A stretch of DNA of 64,000 bases from NCBI GenBank assembly GCA_963920765.1, contig OY987243.1, forward strand, positions 30,689,060-30,753,059, written 5' to 3'. Below the pieces are notes generated by a model. It searched no databases, was not told the DNA's origin, and saw nothing but the letters and a program-made list of their open reading frames with translations. This document shows positions 37,634 through 48,989 of the stretch, piece after piece. The position numbers and the translations under genes were made by a program. This DNA is from Ulota crispa. Lineage: Eukaryota; Streptophyta; Bryopsida; Orthotrichales; Orthotrichaceae. Position 1 is the first letter of the stretch. Every line of letters starts with the position of its first letter.

Positions 37634-38469
37634 TTAAAAGTCACAAGGTTAAAAGAGCTCATGAGCGCTAATTTCAACATATTCTCTTTCTAGTCTTGTA
37701 TTTTCATCTAAAGGAACTTGTTCCTCTGGCTCTCTTTTTTCCTTTCCGCTTGTACACAATTAATGACTTCCCTTCCACTGGCCATACGATACATACAAAA
37801 AAATTAATTACATGTTGAAATAATGCTTTTCAAGAACAAGGAGTACAACATTTCACAAAATCAAAGTTATTTCAAGGAAACATGTATTTTATAGTATTAC
37901 CAGTCTTTTAAACCCATTTACCAAGGTAATTGAATAGTGATGAAATTTTAAGCGGGAACTCAACATATATGTCTTGTCTTGTCAATCTATACCTCTTATT
38001 GTTTTTAATTTCATATTTAAATTAAAAAACATTTTTGAAGGGGTTTGTTTCAATTGTATTTTTGTCTCCCTCCCCACCTCTATATATTCAATTTACGATA
38101 CAAATTAAGAGCTATTTAATAAAGTTCATTGAGAATGTCCTTTCATTTTCCAAATATCATGTAAGAATAGCAGGAAACTAATCATTTGAGTATGAATAGG
38201 CAAGTTGCAACATAATTTTTTGTATGTATGTTAGAAAATGTCTAATCTTTGTTGTGTTTTGTTAGTAATTGTAAAAGTAATGTAGATCTCAAAAATTCCT
38301 TAGGAAAAATTGGTTGGATGCTATATGATTGAGCTATTTATTTTGAAGGGCGAAGAAATTGGTGTTTCCAATGTTGACTCAATTATATAATTCACAAGAT
38401 GGACATTTTAATTAAAAATATATAGGAATTCAATTTGCAATAGAGTCATATGAGGTGGAGTTATTTTAC

Positions 38470-39560
38470 TTGAAAATTGATCTCCAAGGAAACAATGCAA
38501 AATAATGATCTCTTTCAATCCCTTGCATGCAGTGGTCCAACCTCCTTTTGTTGCTTGCGTTGCTAAAGTAATAAAAAGCAAGATCACCATGTCAATAAAG
38601 AAACTGCAATGGTTTAATGCAACACAAAATTTACAATCATAGGTAATAGTGGCTTTTCCTTAAAACCATACATGTGAGCAAATCCAAAAGAATACTATTT
38701 TCTTTTTAAGCCTAGTATTTATATTCTAAAACTATTGAAGGTACCCATTGTACTAACAGTCGCAATAGAAATATCTTTGCAATAACAAATGGCGCAATAG
38801 CAATGTTGTGACAAAATATGGTCAATTTACACAAATTCAAACCGGTTAATTCACAAATGCTAACAACTTGATTTAAAGTAGTGCCAGGTTGTGAACTAGA
38901 GTATGCATGTTCTACCGTTTTTCCCATGTTGGTCATATGCTAGAAAGGCATGCACAGTGTTTAAAATAGAGGAGCACAAATGCTATCTCAAATTATATTG
39001 TTTACAATATATTGAATTCAAATGCGTTGAGGAATATTAATCATAGAAAAATTTGGCATGACTTACCTTGGAATCTCCTCTAGCAACAGGATTAGCATAA
39101 CATTGCACTAACTTTAGAAGAGGTGTGACAAATTTGTATTTCTAGCTCCACAAAACTCCTCTTTCTATATGTCACAACCATTGTCCATTTGGAATCATAT
39201 AGAAATCAAACATTGTCCATTTAGAATCATATAGAAATCAAGTAATTATCCTTTCACAACTTAATATTTGGAGTAGGCTATCATATCCAATTCAACACCA
39301 ATTCTCAAGTGTCAACATGCAAATGCAATGTTGTATATGCAAGAATTGAAGGCTTGATCTTTAATTCTAAAATCCTTATACTCTAATAAATTCCAAAAGA
39401 CTTTAAAGAGCATTAAAAAAATCAAATCACATTGTTTTGGTCGAGTACCACTAGAAAACAATGTTTCTCAAAGAACGTTGTGATACAACTGCTTGGCTTC
39501 CTTCACAAATAAAATGACCCTCCTCCTCATCAAATTTCAAAGCAGGAACAATCTCAAAAT
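38470..39560 (-). other. Exon-like minus-strand fragments of unknown identity
   Basis: 38470-38562 reads open from an ACTTTAG acceptor to a TTCAA|GTAAAA donor and encodes KRRLDHCMQGIERDHYFALF. A second open block at about 38830-38936 encodes MTNMGKTVEHAYSSSQPGT, and a third near 39480-39540 encodes YFEIVPALKFDEEEGHFICE. No family is recognised. They may be 5' exons of the SUMO-protease gene or parts of a decayed element. Confidence 0.3.
39176..39241. repeat. 31-bp tandem duplication
   Basis: ACATTGTCCATTT(G/A)GAATC plus ATATAGAAATCAA occurs twice in succession. Confidence 0.8.
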
Positions 39561-40003
39561 AGCGGAATTATTGAACCTAACATCTTTTACATTATCTTTT
39601 AAAAATTAGAGTAAGTAGCTCTATGACTCATGTGGAAGTTAACAATAAAGTATAATGGGTCATTGAAAGTTATGCAACCACACTGTTTCTCAACCAATTA
39701 CATTGAGCCACTTCAGCAAGACTTAACAAACTCAAAAGGTGAGTGGAAGATGCATCGTTATATTCTCTTAGAATCTAAGCCAATCAAAAGGAGTCGCTAG
39801 GTTGTGTTCTTTTATATATGAAGAATCCTCTTAATTCTCCATATTTAGAACTGGAGACTCACACTCTTTTTTGCTAAAGGTACATTCACACTTTGTGTTA
39901 GGAAAAGTATTAGCAATATAAATGTAGTCTAAAAGTGCGTTCAGATATATCTAAATTTCCTCTGCTAATATCCCTCATAACACCAAGTATGAATATACCT
40001 TAA

Positions 40004-40647
40004 CCCCTAAATGCCCAAGCGACCAGATTTGGGTCTTTACAAAACTTTGAAGATGAATAAAACCTTATCAAATCATTATTTTTAGTATTATTTTTTCAAT
40101 ATAGGTTTGTTTTGAAGTCTACTTTCAACAGCAAAAATCTGATTTTGAAAATGAAAGTTGATGATTTTTCTACTCAAGATTTTGTACAAAGGTGTCCACT
40201 GCAATCTTGAGTTTTCTAGTGTTGGAAGATCTTGAAAATGAACCTCAAGTACACTAGAGCTTGGAGAAAATTCCACATTAGAAATCCATTTAAAAAAAGT
40301 GTAGGAGTAGATTTTTGAAACCGTAAATTGATTAGAGTTAGACATGTAATGATCTTAAACCTCAATTCTTTTTGGTGACCAACTTTTTAGATTTGACATG
40401 TGAAATGAGGATTAGAAGACTTTAACTCACTTTTGCAAGTTTAACACCCTCATGTTCAAACATTATAAATTTTCAAACTATAAGTGATATTGTTATGTTT
40501 TCTTTTTCCATGTAATCTTTAACATGTTTAGTTTAGATTTGTACGTTTACAATTGAATTTTTTTTGAAGGAATTCATGAAAAGGTTGATTGATTGTTTAG
40601 TTTTGTGAAGAGTCCAAGAGCTCAGATAGGGCTTGGGCATTTAGGGG
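40004..40647 (+). mobile_element. TTAA-type MITE, 644 bp, copy 2
   Basis: Perfect TTAA flanks at 40000-40003 and 40648-40651. The ends CCCCTAAATGCCCAAGC and GCTTGGGCATTTAGGGG are exact inverse repeats over 17 bases. Same length as the copy at 27700-28343. No transposase. Confidence 0.88.
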
Positions 40648-40851
40648 TTAATATAAAATCTTCTAGTCTTTTATTTTAGTTATCCTCATACAACTTACTA
40701 GTAGCAAGTAAACAGATAGTACTATATCTCTTTACGTTAGTTCTAAAAGCTTAATAACATTTAGTAAAGAGTTATTTGACACTTTATTATTCACTAGTAT
40801 ACATGTACACGCTTTGCATGAGTAGGATATGTATGAGTAATGCAATGTTCA

Positions 40852-41010
40852 ACTTTACAAAAAATGGACATTTCACAAATCAAGTGGTCTAGAATCTATA
40901 ATTTTGATGTACTACACAAAAAATGGATATCTCACAAATCAAGTGGTCTAGAATCTCTAATTTTGATGTACTATACAAAAAACCAATATCTCACAATTGG
41001 TCTAGAATCT
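40852..41010. repeat. Tandem repeat, about 60-bp unit
   Basis: The block CACAAATCAAGTGGTCTAGA with its following TTTTGATGTACTA is repeated twice, with a third degenerate unit. Confidence 0.8.
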
Positions 41011-41134
41011 AATCCACATGTACCATCATTTTGGTCCTCTTTAGAGACCAACAATACCAACTACTTTCATCACAATGCTACTCTTTTATATTTGCAAGGA
41101 GACGCTTGGTGTTTCATTGATTTCTAGCACATGG

Positions 41135-41315
41135 TTGGAGGGCATTTGGTGTTCTATTTTGGGGCATCCTTTATTGTTTCAACTTCCACCAAAAACTTTT
41201 ACAAAATTTTGAAAATAGGCATGGTTGGAGGGCACTTGGTGTTCTATATCTTGAGTGTCCTTTGTTGCTTCTACTTACAACAAAAAACTCTAAAAAGTTC
41301 TAGAAAAGGGCGCAC
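41135..41315. repeat. Imperfect 91-bp tandem duplication
   Basis: GGTTGGAGGGCA(T/C)TTGGTG begins near 41134 and again near 41225, with similar sequence following each. Confidence 0.7.
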
Positions 41316-41416
41316 TTAGGAAAATCCTTGCACTTAGTAGTATAGATATAATGAAATGTCTTAGCACTTTCAATTAGATGAAATTTGTAAAAAACTAACT
41401 TTAGGTCTAGTTTTCT

Positions 41417-42312
41417 ATTGTACCAAATTCAATATAACGTACTTAGTCCAATGTACAGCATGCTCACAAACTACCAATTCCATAGGTGAAATGTACAATA
41501 AAACTAATACATTTTGGTCAAAAAATATATGATTTACGTCCTTATTCAATCCCAATCAAGCATACCAAATTTCATTTTCAAAAAAACACAACTACATTTG
41601 TGGTGAATTTTTGAAGTGAAATTTCATAGTTTTACATGGCATTTTTTTGGACAAAACTTGGTGATGAATTTTTTGAAAGTAGTTAAAGAGATATGTAGAT
41701 AACACAATATGCACGTTCTCTTTTTGAAAAATAAATGCTGAAAAGATTCACAATTCTTTCAATAAAGATTCTAATGTCCAAAGAACAATTCTTAAATTTT
41801 GTAAAAATTGGTATTTCTTTATTACAATCAGATTACAATCAGATTTTGGCAAAGTGATTGTACCATCATGCACAAATGTACAGAATTAGGTGCCAATGAG
41901 ATGCCAATAGAAAAAGTTGATTATAGTAAACGAATTTCAAATTTTGGATAATTTAGTAGTCCCCCTAACATTAGAATCTCTATAGAAAGAAATTTGAAAC
42001 TATTTTGTATATATTTGTTAAAAAGATGATGTGTGTATGGATGTTATCTACATATCTCTTTAATAATTTTTAAAAAAATAATTATTTACCAATATTGGCA
42101 AAAATAAACATGTAAAACCATATGTAGTTTTGATTTTTTGAACATGAAGTTTAGTATGCTTGATTGGGATTGAATAAGGATGCAATGATAAATTTTTTGA
42201 CAAGAATGTATCAATTTCATTGTACATTTCACCAAAGAAACGAGAAGTCTTGAACTGGCAGTTTGTAGGCAATGTCATGTTGTACCCGACTATACATTCA
42301 TTTTGGTACATC
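41417..42312. mobile_element. Foldback element with arms of about 280 bp
   Basis: The left arm (41417-41720) and right arm (about 42025-42312) are inverted copies. For example TTATTCAATCCCAATCAAGC at about 41543 is inverted near 42158-42177, and GAGATATGTAGATAACA near 41690 is inverted near 42040. The centre, about 300 bp, is unique and non-coding. No target duplication was found, so the superfamily is unassigned. Confidence 0.7.
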
Positions 42313-42336
42313 TTTTGGAGAAGATTTAATTATAAC

Positions 42337-42575
42337 CGCTTTGGGGAGGTTGAAATGACATTCTATAGGCAATGTCATTTCATACTTTTTTTTGGAAAAG
42401 ATTCCATTTCAAGCTGCTTTGGGGGAGGTTGAAATGACATTGTTATGGCAATGTCATTTCAACCTTTTTTGAAGAAGATTTAATGTCAACACTGCTTTGG
42501 GGGAGGTTGAAATGACATTTCATTGGCAATGTCGTTTCAACTTTGTTTTGTAGAAGATGAATGACATGTAAATGT
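42337..42575. repeat. Tandem array of hairpin units, about 78-bp period
   Basis: Three units start at about 42337, 42416 and 42494. Each has GCTTTGGGGGAGG, then the hairpin GTTGAAATGACATT..AATGTCATTTCAAC. The same unit occurs inverted at 55814-55975. Confidence 0.85.
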
Positions 42576-42591
42576 CATTTAAACTCCCATG

Positions 42592-42723
42592 TTCAGTACA
42601 AGAAAACCATGGTCGAATTTACAAAAAGTTGACAAAGATTGTGACCTGATCTACAATATATTATAGAGCAAGTCACAATCTTTGTCAACTTTTTGTAGAT
42701 TTGACCATGATTTTCTTGTAGTG
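42592..42723. mobile_element. 132-bp CACTA foldback MITE with GTT target duplication
   Basis: The right end reads TTTTCTTGTAGTG, the inverse of the classical plant CACTA terminus CACTACAAGAAAA. The left end CAGTACAAGAAAA has one change. GTT flanks both sides (42589-42591 and 42724-42726), the expected 3-bp duplication. The two halves pair over about 50 bases, for example AAAAAGTTGACAAAGATTGT with its inverse. Confidence 0.92.
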
Positions 42724-43248
42724 GTTGCACTAGTGTATGATCAAAACAATGCTTGAATCCCATCAAAATTTCTTGTTTATAGAGACTTGCTGTGGTTCTA
42801 AGACTTTTCAATTATTCCTCTCTCTTTATGATGGACCCAACAATCAAGATCAGATTCCAAGTTTCTGCTCTATGTACAGTATATAGCAATTAAACACGGG
42901 TTAGTCGATCATAAGAGATGGGGCACAGGCCAATGCGAGCAGTGCATCGAAAGGGAATTGGGTCAATATTCCTGCACAGGGCCATGCAAGCTGGCGGCGA
43001 TGCGGCCGAATCCCGAGATGCCGAAAAGGGCCCCTGGAAGAGTTCTATTTTCTTTTTAATGGCTCACTCATCCTGGAATCTGATGGCCCGGAGATAGGGT
43101 CCAGCTGCTGGTGAACAGCCCGCGGTGGCCCATAAAAATTGGGAGGAGCGACTATTGATCATGCCCGGTCGTACTCATAACCGCATCAGGTCTACACAAA
43201 TCTTGAGGCCGAAGTAGATTTTAAAAACATAAAAAGTCAAGGCATCGA

Positions 43249-43362
43249 GGCCATACACTGCTGGAGGAAGTGCATGGCCTCTGCAGCTTGAGCCATACAC
43301 TGCGCTAGCAGTGTATGGCTCAAGCTGGAGAGGCCATGCACTTCCTCCAGCAGTGTATGGCC
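43249..43362. repeat. 114-bp near-perfect palindrome
   Basis: Two 55-base arms starting GGCCATACACTGCTGG and ending CCAGCAGTGTATGGCC pair with one mismatch around a 4-base centre. A transcript of either strand would fold into one long hairpin; the DNA could extrude a cruciform. Confidence 0.95.
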
Positions 43363-43483
43363 GCTCGCGTTGCGTCCGAGGAAACCCTAGGTGTGAAAAA
43401 GTCAAGCTCGCAGTTTCAAAAGAGCGACAAAGCCAGGGCCGACTTTAGGTGAAGACACCTTGCTCCTGTAATGTAGTTCCAAC

Positions 43484-43602
43484 CAGGGGTTTTTCTGCTA
43501 GCGACTTAATGTTGCGCTGGCCCCTTAGTAGTGGAGGATATGTGGAGGGAAGGTCGTTCAGTGGAAGAATCTAGGGAATTGTCGCCAGCAAAAAAAGCCC
43601 TG
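43484..43602. mobile_element. 119-bp hAT MITE with perfect 8-bp target duplication
   Basis: The ends CAGGGGTTTTTCTGCTAG and its inverse (CTGGCAGCAA-type region ending GCCCTG) are inverted over about 22 bases. GTTCCAAC flanks both sides (43476-43483 and 43603-43610). An 8-bp duplication with CAGGG ends is diagnostic of hAT elements. Non-coding. Confidence 0.92.
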
Positions 43603-44604
43603 GTTCCAACCCTTACTAGCAATTGTAAACCACATTAGCACACAATCTCCACGAGGAATGGAGAACTTCAAAGGATTAGAAAGCAACGTGGCTATTAGGG
43701 TCAGGGTCTGTTTTCACATCAACTTTGGATTTGGACCTCTCTTTGTCCCTGGACCGGTGCAGGCAGTTTCGATGGAGCTTGAATTTTGAGTGTCTGTGCA
43801 AGAGTTGTGCAGGCCTGCAAGAGGTGTGGAAGAGGCGCTGCTGCTGACGTTTGAAACCCGCAGTAGCGCTTAATGAATAAGTTACCTGCAGAGGCAGTAG
43901 CAACTTGCGAGAGGAAGAGCTGGCTTCACTGATTCACCTAGCGACGTCTTTAAGAAGTTAGGAAGCCAATTATCGACGGAGTAAGTTTTTAGACCCATGA
44001 GGCCTTCGAAACCAGGAGTCCCTTGGGCTTGAATAGATCCGTAGACCTTGCTTTACGGGATTGATGAAGAATCGTTAGCTTAGAAATGTTCTTTGTACTA
44101 TTTGCAATGTAAATTAATTTTCAATTTGGGACTCTTACACTACTAGATAAGGTTACAAGAAGGATTGATTTGGGAACATTGAAACTAAAATTCAATACTG
44201 CAAATGCTGCATTTTGGTTAGTTGCTACTCGAATGATATGATGACAGGAATTTCGGTCCCGAACGAAAACGGAGCGCAGAGCCAAGCTGATTCGAAGATT
44301 TAGAAAGCGACCGTGGATTTTGTAATCACGTTTTTGTCTCTGACCAGTCACAAGGAAACGCTAGTATTGAGAAGCTCATGGATGAGGGAATTGCTTTGCG
44401 CGGAGGATTTAAGCTTAGCTCGTGTGCGCGTGTTTGGGCAATTTGATCGATCCTGCATTCGATTAGTTTAGGTTAACGATATAGTGTTACCAACCTCTGA
44501 TTTGAAACCTTGTTTTAGTTTTGTCCTCAAAGTTTTGGCTCTATACCTCACAGTGCTTTCAATAGATTTTCCAAGAGTGCATCATAAATCTAGCATATAA
44601 TGCA

Positions 44605-44805
44605 ACTTATGCTTAAAATGACGCAGATGATATCATGTACCTTCCATACACATGCCTGTTTCCGCAAGGCACAATTTGATCTTGCAGAGTTGAAACCAAT
44701 GACTCCTTTTTCTTCACTTCTCCGTCCTTTTTGAGAGCATTAGCTTGGTGGATGGCAATCAGTAACCCATTTCTTCGGAGCTTGTCAAGCAGAGCCAGCA
44801 CTTAA
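44605..44805 (-). other. Coding-like minus-strand fragment of unknown identity
   Basis: An open frame with gene-like composition encodes LLDKLRRNGLLIAIHQANAL followed by a Lys/Glu-rich stretch. No start, splice partner or family was recognised. Possibly an exon remnant in otherwise AT-rich DNA. Confidence 0.3.
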
Positions 44806-44870
44806 TCTTTTGAGTCATGCATTTAGGTTGCCTTAACAATTAGCTTGTCTTAACAATTAGGTCGCCTTAA

Positions 44871-45482
44871 TTCCTAAATGCTCAACATCTATAATTCCTA
44901 ACTAATTTACCTTTTTTGGTGGACTTTCTTCTTGATATATTTCTTTTTTAAGTATAGGTTTAGCATCAAAAACTTGATTTTGTAAATTTTTGATTATGAT
45001 TTTTTTATTCAAGATATTGTGCAAGGGTGTCCATTGCAATCTTGATTTTTTTAGTGTTAAGAGCTCTTGGAAATGAGCCTCATATACATTGGATCTAAGG
45101 GAAAAATTTACACTAGAAATTAATTGAAAAAATTTGTAGAAGAGATTTTGAAAAAGCCGTAAATTGATTGGATGTATGTAAGTTATGTGGTTTACTTTTG
45201 TTTTTTTTTGTAATCAATTTTTAGATTGATATGTGAAAATAGGAATGAAAAACTTCAAGCCGTTTTCACAATTGTAATACCATTTGCAAAACACATTATA
45301 ATCTTTCAATCCATAAGTGATATTGGTATGTGTTCTTTTCCTATGTGATCTTTGACATGTTAAGTTTGTTTATGTACAATTATAGATTTAAAAAAATTGA
45401 TACAACTCATCAAAATATTGGTTTTATGTTCAACTCAGAGCAAATTTGTATAAGCCTAAAAAGGACTTTGGGCATTTAGGGG
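44871..45482 (+). mobile_element. Degenerate TTAA-type MITE, about 612 bp
   Basis: TTAA at 44867-44870 precedes TTCCTAAATGCTCAAC, and the right end is GGGCATTTAGGGG followed by TCAT. Interior blocks such as TTGATTATGATTTTT and GTGTCCATTGCAATCTTGA match the 644-bp copies and the 640-bp element at 55063. A diverged relative. Confidence 0.6.
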
Positions 45483-48309
45483 TCATCAGTTAGGTTGTAT
45501 TAACAATTAGGTCAACTTACCTTGGCAAATTTACCTCATGACTCATCCTTGACCACTAGAGGAAAATGCTACTTTCTTTTTTATATACAAAATGTTCATA
45601 ATGTCTAAAGTTCTAATTTCCCCACTTATAAATCAATATGCTTTTTGATGTGTTATAAATATGCTTTTTGTTTGTTTTATAATTATGTTTTTTATTTGTT
45701 TTGCAGAAAGAGGCAAAGAGCCTATCAACATGATGAAAAGAAAACTTTGTTGCTACTCTCCTATTTGTAGAGGAAAAGAAGTTTCTCGAGCAACATTTTA
45801 TAGACATAAAAAACTATGAATGGTGTTGGATGATTTAGAATGCATAGAAGAAGGGAGTGTTGGAGACTTGGTGCATGATGATGTAGTCGAACAAAAAGCA
45901 TGGGAATAAGGGTTTGAGGAGTATGATATTGTGGACTTTGACTCAAGGGATGAGCCTTATAATATTGGATTTGTACATGAAGAGATTCCAGCACCTTCCA
46001 TTATTGATCTTACTTTAGAATCAGCTATGAAAACACAAATGTTGTTACTTCAAGCTAATATGAATTTAGATCAGATTCTATTGGAATTCCAAAAAAAATT
46101 ATGAAATTTTTTTTTTCTCAGAAGAGTGCTACATCTATTCAGTCCATGAGTATTAGTCAATTATTTTCACAAGCCGGTAAGATGCTTATCAAATTTTTAT
46201 ATTAGAATTACAATGATTTTGAAAATGTTATTGTTGTTCAATTAATTATTTCAGTATTGATGATTTGTACTTTACTAATATATGTTCAATTAGATTTAAT
46301 TCATGATGAAAGTGGTACATACTTTTTTAAATGATAATTTTGTTTGATTATACATTGGAGATCTAAAAATGAAGGTTTTTGTTTTTCTTGGTAACAAGAT
46401 CAATTGGAGAACAAATGAACATTATAACTTCTTACAATCAACTGTTAGAGGATTATAAGAAGAACGGGATGTCAAAACCACAACGGTGGAGGTTTTGTAT
46501 TGGAAGTATTGACAAACCTCATTTTGCACGTTTATTGAGTCCTAGTAATGAAGATGTTTATGAAGGACCTTTTGTAGTGAAACGGGATTGTGAGAATGGT
46601 CCTAAACTACAAAGAAATTGCAAAGTGTGTGGGGAAAAGTGTTTTGTTTGTCATGCTTTATGAAAAGACATTATTCCTTTTGATTATTTGCCAATAGCAA
46701 AGGAGTTAGAGTAGCTTTGCAGTAGTAGAACAAAATGTCATGAATTCTTAGAGCATTGGAGGAATGAGAAGAAATGGAGTGGAGTAAGATGTAATGAGTT
46801 TCCTTCTCATTCTTCTGAAATATGGGATAATTCAAAGTTCAAAAATTGTCAGGTATTTTGGGATCTTGATTAGCAATGGGAAACTCCAGTGAAGGTAGTA
46901 ATAGAAACTGTGGAGAAGTTTTTCGTGCATTTCCAACATGTAACAAACTATTAAGGGGCTAGAATGCAACAACTGAAGAGTATGAATTTGATTGTTTAGC
47001 TTGTTCTACAACTATTGTATTGCAAAGAACTTTTATTTAGGTGAGTACAATCCTTTTTGTTTGGAAAAGATTATAAGTTGTGTAATTTATGAATTTATTT
47101 AATTTTGTATTATATGAAAAATGAACTTATTAATTTTGAATGTTCATGTGTTTAGGGAGATCCAAGGAATTTCGCATTAGCAAGACATTGAGATGGGTTT
47201 TTAACGGCAACAACAAAGTTCAAAGACACTTGGGTAGTTGAAATAGAGATTTTGAATGGAGGAAAAGACAATGTTGAGGGCCATATCCCCTTAATTTTCA
47301 TACCTACATCATCAAAACAAACTATCAAAGATGGAGAAATAGTATTCTAACAACATTCCTTGAGCCTTTGACTCAAGATTTAGAGTCAATTTTTATAGAA
47401 GGTTTTGTTGTAGAATACAATTATCTAGATCATCTCATCTCTTCAAATATGCCGGCAACAGAAGACAAAAATCAAAATTGCGTGAAATGCTCATGCTTTG
47501 GACTGGAGATCACTTGACTCAACCAAAAATGGGAGGGTTGAAAGACAAAGGTTATAATGCTTGCAGAAAAGATGTAATGGTAGAAGGTTTATATGGAAAA
47601 AGTGTTGTGTACCCTGATAATAGAAGACAAGCGTATTATCCACCGCCCTTACAAACAATGGAGGACTTAATATCCAAGGTAGATAGATTTTTTTAATATT
47701 ATAGGCTAATGATTATGTCAATGTTGATTGCTTTAAAATATATATATATCCAAGTTTTTCTTCTAATGCGTGTTTTGATGTTTTATTTGTATTGTAGGTA
47801 CACAACTTGGAATCAACATATCTTAAACAGCTTTGTGTCACTGGTGTCTCAAAATTGTGGCGTTTGTATTATTTGTACGGGTTTGATCTATCCTTGGATT
47901 TAGTGTATAATGTCATGCATATTTTGCTTGTATGCATTTTCAAGAAGTATGTTTTGAAACTAAAGCAAGATTATTCCTCTAGAGTTGCTCTTCTTGAAAA
48001 AAATTTAGCAGAAGTTAGATGTCATAGACCAAAGAATTCGGGTGCAAGGTGGCCAGATGGTACTACAAAGAGATTTGGATACACTAGTAGAAAATTCAGC
48101 ACAAAATCAACAAAATTTCAACCAAAAACTATTGATTTTTTCTGTGAATTCGGGCAAGTTGATTTGAGTACTTTTCTGTTGATTTTCTATTGATTATTTA
48201 CAGTTCTCTGTTAATTTGTTGTTGATTTCTATTACGTATTTTATGTTGTTCAATTCTATTTCTTTTCATTTTAAATTTTTTTTTTCATAGCATTTGTTTT
48301 TATTTTACG

Positions 48310-48505
48310 AAAATGTAAATTTTTTAGAGGATGGGCAGCTGCTCGAACTTCCGTGCAGCTGCCCAAACTCCCAAGCAGCTGTCCAAGCCCTCGGACAGCT
48401 ACTGGCAGTGGGGTTTGAACCTTCCACCTCTCCTCTCACACTCCACAACTTTAGCACATTCTCAAAACCACTAGAGAATGTGTAGATGCACATGCACACA
48501 TTAGT
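48310..48505 (-). mobile_element. Possible tRNA-derived SINE-like segment inside the CACTA element
   Basis: A GC-rich island on the minus strand has a B-box-like GGTTCAAACCCC and, about 50 bases upstream, an A-box-like TAGTGGTTTTGAG. Downstream are CAGCTGCC-rich direct repeats. The T-arm pairing is poor and no flanking duplication was found, so this is only a candidate. Confidence 0.3.
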
Positions 48506-48989
48506 ATCTTGATTCTATTTGTACATTAAATATTCATGTCTTTAGTAATCTAGTAGACTTTGGAGGCTATTTCCGCTCATTAAAGGACTTTTTTTCAAAA
48601 AACTTAGAACTAAGAAAAGTTGGTAAATGTATTTTACTTTCACTTCCAACAATTTTTTTTGGATTTCAATCTTTTTATCAAAAGTTATGAGCTAAAATCA
48701 GAGAAAGTGTTTAGAAATTTTAAATAAATTGTTTATTTCCATCCTTTTTATTTTGTTTATAATTTTTTTTTGGAATTCACAAATCTCATAAAGATTATTG
48801 CAGGCAAAGGTTGGATTCATTAATAATTATTATTTAGTGCTAGTTTTTTTTGTAAAAAGAACCTTATTTTGTTAAAATAGCCTCCATAGTTTGATAGCTT
48901 CAAATAACATGAAGTCGTGAAAAGTTACAGAATAAAAACCTTGCAATTATAATATCAAAATTCTATTGACTTTTGGATAGTTTTGGATA

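Larger units (their letters stand above)
42905..43985 (-). repeat. Unclassified 1.1-1.3 kb dispersed repeat, copy B (inverted relative to copy A)
   Basis: Inverted homologue of 26245-27500: ACCGCATCAGGTCT near 43181 matches copy A near 26965, and TTTTTAATGGCTC near 43053 matches near 27337. It has gained a hAT MITE at 43484-43602 and carries a simple, near-perfect palindrome at 43249-43362. The two copies flank about 15.4 kb that includes the SUMO-protease gene. Open frames inside show no recognised domain. Confidence 0.7.

Noticed and set aside
42337-42575. CRISPR-like regular repeat array
   Set aside because: Units are diverged hairpins with related spacers in a plant nuclear context; no cas genes, and spacers are not unique.
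43175-43405. Open frames across the palindrome, considered as coding
   Set aside because: The frame is created by the palindrome itself, and the inverted copy near 26.8 kb does not keep it.
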